Part shown: one piece after another, positions 7,071 through 12,649 of the stretch
Position numbering within the stretch: the first letter of the stretch is position 1
How the letters are laid out: every line of letters starts with the position of its first letter
Assembly: GCA_945883455.1 (NCBI GenBank)
Contig: CAMCXJ010000032.1
Location: forward strand, 1-15,637
Direction of reading: 5' to 3'
From: Prosthecobacter debontii
GTDB lineage: Bacteria; Verrucomicrobiota; Verrucomicrobiia; Verrucomicrobiales; Akkermansiaceae
Length of the DNA stretch: 15,637 bases
Program-made: the position numbers and the translations under genes
The notes under the pieces: model-generated
What the model saw: the letters and a program-made list of their open reading frames with translations, nothing else
The model's database searches: none
Told to the model about the DNA's origin: nothing

Positions 7071-7269
7071 GCCTCAACCTTGTCTCTGACCAGACAGCTT
7101 GCAATCGGTATTTCGTGCCACCGGCGGAGCTAGACGTGCGATTCCAACTCGTTCGTAAACCCGCATAGACCTTTTTACTGTCGCGAATAAGCGTCATATT
7201 GACGCAATAGATTACGTAATTCCATTGTTTTGAGAATAAACGGCGATACCATACTTTGTAGTTACAAAC
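7071..7269. promoter_or_regulatory. Divergent intergenic region with several palindromes
   Basis: This 199-bp region separates two divergent transcription units and so should hold promoters for both. It contains a perfect palindrome GCGTCA-tat-TGACGC (7191-7205), a second one ATTACGTAAT (7211-7220), and TTTGT-agtt-ACAAA (7255-7268) directly before the ATG of the plus-strand gene. The first two are 50-79 bp upstream of that ATG, a usual operator distance. A weak TTGTTT (7225-7230) could be a -35 box, but no good -10 follows at 16-18 bp. The plus-strand gene has no Shine-Dalgarno sequence. Confidence 0.45.
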
Positions 7270-10200
7270 ATGAAAAACTCCCATGAATTTCCTTTGACCT
7301 CGTGCAGCCAGACTTCGGGGCGGATCAAAAGCGGCTTCGCCTTGGTCGCCACCCTTTCGCTGATGGTGTTGCTCGTTATCCTCGCAGTTGGAATGCTGAG
7401 CCTGTCGGCGGTGTCCCTTCGCAGTTCCGGCCAAGCGAACGCCCAGACAGAAGCCCGCGCCAACGCCCGCGTGGCGCTGATGCTGGCCATCGGCGAACTC
7501 CAGCGCCAAACCGGGGCGGACACCCGCGTCACCGCTCAGGCGAACATTGTCGATGCGACCTATCCTCCGGTTCTGGGCGTGTGGCGCAGCTGGGAGGGAA
7601 AGGATCACGAGGCCGATGGCCGACCCAAGGCACCCGCAGGCGGATACGATTTCAACAAGGACGAATCCGAAGCCAAAGGAGGTCGTTTCATCGACTGGCT
7701 GGTCTCCAGTTCGGAAGCGAACAGCGAACCCAAGACCGAGGATGCCCCCTCCTTGGTCAGCGCTTCCAAGGTGGATGGCACGGTTCCCCTGCTGGCCGGC
7801 GGATCGCTGCAATCCGGGGATAACCGGCAAATCCACGTGGTTCCCAGCCAGATCAAGGACAGCGGGCGCTACGCGTGGTGGATATCAGGGGAAAACCAGA
7901 AGGCCGTACTGTCCCAGCCCTACAAACCAAGAACGAATGACGTTGCGGGTCTGGTCGAACTGGGTCAATCGCACACGGTGGCGAATCCTGCGGTCTTCGG
8001 GCTGCCCTCCCTGCTCACCGACCCCGAACCCCATCTTTCAAGCACCGCGGCCGCGAAACCAGGCCGCAAGGCGGTGAGCCGCCAGACGATGGCTCTGATC
8101 GAGGCTGGAAATGCTACCGAACCCCAGCAAAAATTCCACGACCTCTCCGCCTACTCCATCGGCCTGCTCACCAACACCGCCACCGGCGGCTGGCGCAAGG
8201 ACATGTCCATCCTCACGGAGAGGTGGGACAATATCTACAGCAGTTATCCGGGTGGAAAGCTGCCGCTGTTCCGGATTTCACCGGCGTCGGGAAACACCAC
8301 GCAGGTTCCGAAGCCGGTCAAGCCCGCGCCGTCGGTTCCAGTTACTAACTTAGCGGCCTTGGCGGCAGCGACTCCTGTTCAGTCGAATTTTTATCCGTGG
8401 AGCGAACACTCCCTGATTTTGGGGTATACACAACCGGGCACTTACCATGCGTCCTCCGCATCCTGGGCCTCGCTTCAGAGCTTTGCCACTTCCTACAAGA
8501 ACTTTTCCTACTACAGCGGAGCCGTAAAGAGTCCGGTTCTTTGGGATAAGATCGCCAAGCAGAGCGCGTCCGCGATCAGGGTTCTCGAAATCTACAACCA
8601 CAAGCACATACAGCGAATCCATCCCCAGATCGCGCGGTTTCAGATCCTTGTTTATGCGAGGGCGTTCGAAGATCCGGCGCGGCTTAACCAAAACCCCAAA
8701 AGGTATCAATTGAACCTGATGTATGTGCCGTATTTCACCTTATGGAACCCCTACAATTTCACCCTGGAGCATCAGATCAGTGGAACACTCAATGGAGGCC
8801 AAAACACCGGAACCCATCCGAACTTTCGCGGCGTAGGGTGGCGACGTGCCATGCCGGGCGCCATGGCGATCGTCGACAAGACCACCTTCCCCAATCCGGA
8901 TGCAGTCCCCAGCACCCAATACAGGATGCTCACAAACGGCAACTTCCAGACCCTGGATTGGCCCAACAATTACGCAAACCCATATGACAACGAATTGGCT
9001 GGGAATGTGGCTCCCACCAAATTTGGAACGAAAAGCACATGGAGGGATTTGCGTACATGGGCTCTCTGGCTACCGGAGGGCACCACCAGCTACAAACCGG
9101 GGGAAGCGAAAATATTCTCACCGGAGTGGATCGACAACGGCTACGGCTTCGGTGGCGGCGCCTTCAGAATGAAGGAGGGTCACAACCCAGGCGGTTTAGT
9201 GGGACGTGAATTCACCTACACAACGAATCTCCTGGCTTCCAGAAGCTTCTGGTTCCTGTTCCGGAGCGACAGGCTTACCCAGCCTTACCGGGACCGCGCA
9301 CCCGGATACGGCATGTCCCTGTCCTTCGGCGATGGAAGTTCCCACTTTGGTGGAACTGCGAAATTGCCGTCGGGGATAGGGGAGGAGTTTCACAACATCA
9401 CCGCCCTTGTGGCTGAAAACCAGGGCATGAAATATTGGCCGCCTGATGAGGTCGATGAGGTGGGCTACACGGTGGGAGAGCTTGCTTCCGGGCCATGGAT
9501 ACCCCTTTTTTCCTCCAGTTTCGGTCCCCGCATGACCATCGGCACCGGGTCGGGCACCAAACAGAACCGGCCGCTGAAAGGCGTCCTGCAAAACAACGCA
9601 TTGGCCGCCATGGTATTGAGCGATCCGGCGAGCGGCGCCGCCAAGGACCATCCGGCGAACAACACCTTCGACTTCGCCTACCATTCCCTTCCGATCGGAT
9701 CCACCGTCACACCCAACCTGAGCCCCTCGCAGGGATACATAGCAACAGGCTATCAGAGCGGCGACGGTCTCTCGCGCCTGATCATGGCGGAGATCCCCGT
9801 GCGCCCGATGGCTTCTCTCGTCGAACTCCAGGGATGGAATCCGAAGGGGCACAATCCCTACCCTCCGTTCCAAATGAACCTGATCGGAAACAGCGATGCT
9901 ACACCACTCATTCCCATGGATAAGGTGGTTCCTCCCGTTTTGGCTCCTGCTGGCACGGATAAGAACCTCATGCACGACGACGCCTACTGCGCGAACCATC
10001 TCCTATTCGACGATTGGTTCCTGTCCTCCCTCGCGACCGAGCCGGAGACTTCGAAAACGATCAACACCGTTTACACGGAGTTCCTCAAAGGTGAGAGGGA
10101 GTTGGCGAACCGGGGCTATCGGCCGATCAGCGCGGACAGCAAGGTGACCGATGCGGTGGCCACCACGCGCGTGGGTGAAGTGATCACCAGCAACGACGGC

Positions 10201-11043
10201 TGGCTCAAGGTCGCGTCGCGTTTCGAGGTCGAGGGGATGTTCAATGTGAACTCCACTTCGGTGGAGGCTTGGAAGGCTCTGCTTGGGCATGCTAGGAGCC
10301 TCGATAAGATCGCGATGCACGGCGCGGACGGGATGGTGGAGACCAACACCTCGGGCAAGCACGCTGTCACGCGCGGTCCTGTCGCCACCGACGTCGAGGC
10401 GGGCTGGGGGCCTGGTATTGGAGAGCAGTTCAACAAAGCCTCCGAATACACCGGTTACAGGGCTCTCACGGATGACCAGATCAATGATCTCGCCGCAAAG
10501 GTGGTCGAGCAGGTCCGCCTGCGCGGCCCGTTTCTGTCCCTCTCGGAATTCGTGAACCGCCAGCTCAGCTCCAACAAGGATCTGGCCGTGGCGGGCGCGC
10601 TCCAGAGCGCGATCGACAATCTCAAGGAAGACCCGATGGCCAAGCTCCGCGATCCGAAGAATTCCTTGTCGGATAAAACCATGCCGCCGGGAGATGCCAA
10701 GCTATCAGGCGTCGGCTATGAGTTCAAGGAAGCCGCCGAAGGTGACAGCGCCTACGGTGCACCCGGCTGGATCCGCCAGGCCGACATCCTTCGCCCGCTC
10801 GCGCCCGTCATCAGCGTGAGGGATGACACCTTCACGATCCGCGCCTACGGTGACGCCACGGATCAGGACGGCAATGTGATCGCCAAGGCATGGTGCGAGG
10901 CCGTCGTGAAAAGAACCCGGCAGTTTTCCGACACATCGGATGCCGCCGATACGATCAACCCGCCCGTGAATCCCATGAATACGACCTACGGAAGGCGCTA
11001 TGAGATCGTATCTTTCAGATGGCTAAGCGCCGACGAAGTGTGA
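7270..11043 (+). CDS. Verru_Chthon cassette protein A-like giant pseudopilin
   Basis: A 1257-aa envelope protein. Residues 1-21 are a basic leader ending in KSG; then comes a hydrophobic helix at about 22-49 (FALVATLSLMVLLVILAVG), followed by RSSGQANAQTEARANARVAL. This is the prepilin-like N-terminus of the Verru_Chthon A family, reminiscent of PilX and GspK; the Glu usually found at mature position 5 is missing (Ala here). Conserved blocks shared with the paralogue at 12650 are YAWWISGENQKA (about 201-212), FHDLSAYSIGLLTN, WNPYN (492-496) and LLFDDWFLSS (from about 911). The C-terminus has GPFLSLSEFVNRQL, then FTIRAYGDATD and WCEAVVKR, similar to GspK-like proteins. The likely topology is one inner-membrane anchor with a large exported domain, or release after prepilin peptidase cleavage. 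Cassette partners B, C and D are not adjacent; two small exported proteins follow instead. The family name is confident; the function of the family is unknown. Confidence 0.85.
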   Translation: MKNSHEFPLTSCSQTSGRIKSGFALVATLSLMVLLVILAVGMLSLSAVSLRSSGQANAQTEARANARVALMLAIGELQRQTGADTRVTAQANIVDATYPPVLGVWRSWEGKDHEADGRPKAPAGGYDFNKDESEAKGGRFIDWLVSSSEANSEPKTEDAPSLVSASKVDGTVPLLAGGSLQSGDNRQIHVVPSQIKDSGRYAWWISGENQKAVLSQPYKPRTNDVAGLVELGQSHTVANPAVFGLPSLLTDPEPHLSSTAAAKPGRKAVSRQTMALIEAGNATEPQQKFHDLSAYSIGLLTNTATGGWRKDMSILTERWDNIYSSYPGGKLPLFRISPASGNTTQVPKPVKPAPSVPVTNLAALAAATPVQSNFYPWSEHSLILGYTQPGTYHASSASWASLQSFATSYKNFSYYSGAVKSPVLWDKIAKQSASAIRVLEIYNHKHIQRIHPQIARFQILVYARAFEDPARLNQNPKRYQLNLMYVPYFTLWNPYNFTLEHQISGTLNGGQNTGTHPNFRGVGWRRAMPGAMAIVDKTTFPNPDAVPSTQYRMLTNGNFQTLDWPNNYANPYDNELAGNVAPTKFGTKSTWRDLRTWALWLPEGTTSYKPGEAKIFSPEWIDNGYGFGGGAFRMKEGHNPGGLVGREFTYTTNLLASRSFWFLFRSDRLTQPYRDRAPGYGMSLSFGDGSSHFGGTAKLPSGIGEEFHNITALVAENQGMKYWPPDEVDEVGYTVGELASGPWIPLFSSSFGPRMTIGTGSGTKQNRPLKGVLQNNALAAMVLSDPASGAAKDHPANNTFDFAYHSLPIGSTVTPNLSPSQGYIATGYQSGDGLSRLIMAEIPVRPMASLVELQGWNPKGHNPYPPFQMNLIGNSDATPLIPMDKVVPPVLAPAGTDKNLMHDDAYCANHLLFDDWFLSSLATEPETSKTINTVYTEFLKGERELANRGYRPISADSKVTDAVATTRVGEVITSNDGWLKVASRFEVEGMFNVNSTSVEAWKALLGHARSLDKIAMHGADGMVETNTSGKHAVTRGPVATDVEAGWGPGIGEQFNKASEYTGYRALTDDQINDLAAKVVEQVRLRGPFLSLSEFVNRQLSSNKDLAVAGALQSAIDNLKEDPMAKLRDPKNSLSDKTMPPGDAKLSGVGYEFKEAAEGDSAYGAPGWIRQADILRPLAPVISVRDDTFTIRAYGDATDQDGNVIAKAWCEAVVKRTRQFSDTSDAADTINPPVNPMNTTYGRRYEIVSFRWLSADEV

Positions 11044-11055
11044 AGGCTGACCCGC

Positions 11056-11060
11056 GGAAG
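11056..11060 (+). promoter_or_regulatory. Ribosome-binding site of the first small exported protein
   Basis: ggaag lies 8 nt before the ATG at 11069 and fixes that start. It contrasts with the two giant genes, which have no recognisable Shine-Dalgarno. Confidence 0.6.
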
Positions 11061-11068
11061 TCCCGAAC

Positions 11069-11788
11069 ATGAGTTATCACACCGCCATCGCCATCCTGAC
11101 CGCCGGATTCTTGGTATCCGTGAACACACTCCACGCCGTGCCGCGTTCGTGCCGTGTCGTGTTCCCCGAGCGCCCCGAGGGTGCCCCGAAAATCGCCTAC
11201 CTGTTCGATGGTTCCAAGAGCCAGGCCGTCTCATTGCCGAGCATGAATTTGTCCGAGGTGATCGAGTTGCCGGACGGCGATCTGGCCATCGCGATGACGC
11301 CAAGCGCGGTCAGCGATCCGGAATTGCTGCCACCGCAGGCGCCCGTTCTGAAAATCCCCGAACTGGTGACGGACTTCTACATCATCATCACCCCTGATCC
11401 GGAAAACAAGGTGCTCCCGGTCAAGATGAACCTGGTCGATACGGGAGCCGGCAAGCTCAAGCCGGGCGAAACGCTGTGGTATAATTTCACCCCGCACCGG
11501 ATCATCGCGAAGCTGGGCGGGGCCGATATGAAGGTCGATCCCCAAGGCCGGACGATCACCAAAGACCCGATCCCGGCCAGCGGCTACTATGTGGCGCGAT
11601 TCGCTTTTCAGGAGGACGGCAAAGGGGAGTTCGCGCCGATCACGGAGCAAAGCTGGTGGCATGACAGCAACAGCAAGCACCTGGGATTCATGTACAATTC
11701 GGGCGGCAAACTTCCGAAAATCTACTATTTCAGGGATTTCCGCCTTCCTGAAGCCGAGGAAACGGCTACTGAGGCGGTTGAACCATGA
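11069..11788 (+). CDS. Small exported protein of unknown function, copy 1
   Basis: A 239-aa protein with a Sec signal peptide (residues 1-23, cleavage near LHA-V). I do not recognise a named domain, but I believe similar proteins occur beside Verru_Chthon A-like genes in other Verrucomicrobia. It is clearly homologous to the next gene along its whole length: CRVVFPERP near the mature N-terminus, LPSMNLS, DPENK, GETLWYNFT, SGYY, ITEQSWWHDSNSKHLGF and GGKLPKIYYFRDFR. The pattern suggests a compact, mostly beta globular domain. The stop of the giant pseudopilin gene is 25 bp upstream, with no terminator, so the genes are probably co-transcribed. The TGA stop overlaps the ATG of copy 2 (ATGA, 11785-11788), indicating coupled translation. 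A role as soluble partner of the pseudopilin is inferred from context only. Confidence 0.8.
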   Translation: MSYHTAIAILTAGFLVSVNTLHAVPRSCRVVFPERPEGAPKIAYLFDGSKSQAVSLPSMNLSEVIELPDGDLAIAMTPSAVSDPELLPPQAPVLKIPELVTDFYIIITPDPENKVLPVKMNLVDTGAGKLKPGETLWYNFTPHRIIAKLGGADMKVDPQGRTITKDPIPASGYYVARFAFQEDGKGEFAPITEQSWWHDSNSKHLGFMYNSGGKLPKIYYFRDFRLPEAEETATEAVEP

Positions 11789-12495
11789 AAAGCCCGATCG
11801 CCATCCTCCGCGCGCTGCTTGCGTTTGCGTTGCTCGGTTGCGCGCAGGCCGCCCCCGAGCGCACCTGCCGCATCGTGTTTCCGGATCGCCCCCAGGAGGC
11901 GCCGAAATCCCTCCAGCTTTTCGATGGTAAAACATGCCGGGAAGTCGAACTCCCGAGCATGAACCTATCGCCGGTCTATGGGCTGGCTTCGGGTGCCATC
12001 CAGCTCAAGCTCCTGGGCGCCGAAGTGGAGGATCCCAAGGACGTTCCCGCCGACGCCCCTTCGGTGGAAGTGCCCGCGGACTGCGCCGACTTCATTCTTC
12101 TGGTGACGGGTGATCCGGACAACAAGACCGCACCGGTGAAACTGGAGTTGATCGATCTGGGGAGCGAAAATTTTAAGGTCGGCCAGACCTTGTGGGCGAA
12201 CCACAGCGACAAGACCATCGAAGCGAAACTGGGCGAACAAACCCTATCCCTTGAACCCGGCGGTTCGGAAATCCTGGATGCCCCGGCCAGCGACAAGGGC
12301 GTGCCGACGAGCGGTTACTACAATGCGACGTTCACCTATCAGGCGCAGCCGGACGCAGCCTTCGAGCCGATCACGGAGCAGCAATGGTGGCACGATGCCA
12401 ACAGCAGGCATCTCGGGTTCATCGTCAACACCGGCGGGAAGCTGCCGAAAATCCATTTTTACCGCGACTTCCGGGATCCTGCGCCGTCCGAATAA
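11785..12495 (+). CDS. Small exported protein of unknown function, copy 2 (possible lipoprotein)
   Basis: A 236-aa paralogue of the preceding gene with the same block order: CRIVFPDRP, LPSMNLS, DPDNK, GQTLWANHS, SGYY, ITEQQWWHDANSRHLGF and GGKLPKIHFYRDFR. The N-terminus is an export signal whose core ends LLGCAQA. This allows either signal peptidase I cleavage after AQA or, through LLGC at residues 16-19, lipidation at Cys19. Leu at -2 is unusual for a lipobox, so this is open. It has extra cysteines (in KTCRE and DCADF) that copy 1 lacks. The start is ATG 11785, overlapping the previous stop by 4 bp, with GAGG 10 nt upstream (11771-11774). It is the last gene of the apparent operon and is followed by 154 bp without genes. 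Function unknown. Confidence 0.8.
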   Translation: MKSPIAILRALLAFALLGCAQAAPERTCRIVFPDRPQEAPKSLQLFDGKTCREVELPSMNLSPVYGLASGAIQLKLLGAEVEDPKDVPADAPSVEVPADCADFILLVTGDPDNKTAPVKLELIDLGSENFKVGQTLWANHSDKTIEAKLGEQTLSLEPGGSEILDAPASDKGVPTSGYYNATFTYQAQPDAAFEPITEQQWWHDANSRHLGFIVNTGGKLPKIHFYRDFRDPAPSE

Positions 12496-12497
12496 AG

Positions 12498-12527
12498 GGT
12501 CGGCACGAGGAATTTTTCCCATCGACC
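12498..12527 (+). terminator. Weak compound hairpin after the small-gene pair
   Basis: GGTCG (12498-12502) pairs with CGACC (12523-12527), enclosing an inner stem GGAA-ttt-TTCC (12509-12519). It starts 3 nt after the stop of copy 2. No T tract follows, so terminator function is uncertain, but the position at the end of the apparent operon fits. Confidence 0.3.
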
Positions 12528-12649
12528 TCCTGCTCCGGATCTGGTGAGTATGGTTGTCGTTAAAGTACGTATGAATGTCGCTATCCTTAAGTTAATAACA
12601 CTTGTGCGGCTGGAAACGGCACGCATGTTTACCAAGTAAATACGTGGTC
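12528..12649 (+). promoter_or_regulatory. Probable promoter region of the second giant pseudopilin gene
   Basis: This AT-richer stretch holds TACGTA (12566-12571), TTGT (12602-12605), AAACGGC (12614-12620) and an inverted repeat TTTAC-caa-GTAAA (12628-12640) that ends 9 nt before the ATG. The first three occur in the same order upstream of the first giant gene. TTGTGC (12602-12607) with CATGTT (12624-12629), 16 bp apart, is a weak promoter candidate. No Shine-Dalgarno is visible. Confidence 0.35.

Noticed and set aside
7060..7836. 258-codon minus-strand open frame running into the divergent intergenic region
   Set aside because: It overlaps the YdjY-gene start and the pseudopilin 5' end, and its translation looks like the reverse of real coding sequence. 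It would also remove the promoter region.
9196..9999. 267-codon minus-strand open frame
   Set aside because: Antisense to the first giant pseudopilin gene, in a stretch whose plus-strand translation carries the family's conserved blocks.
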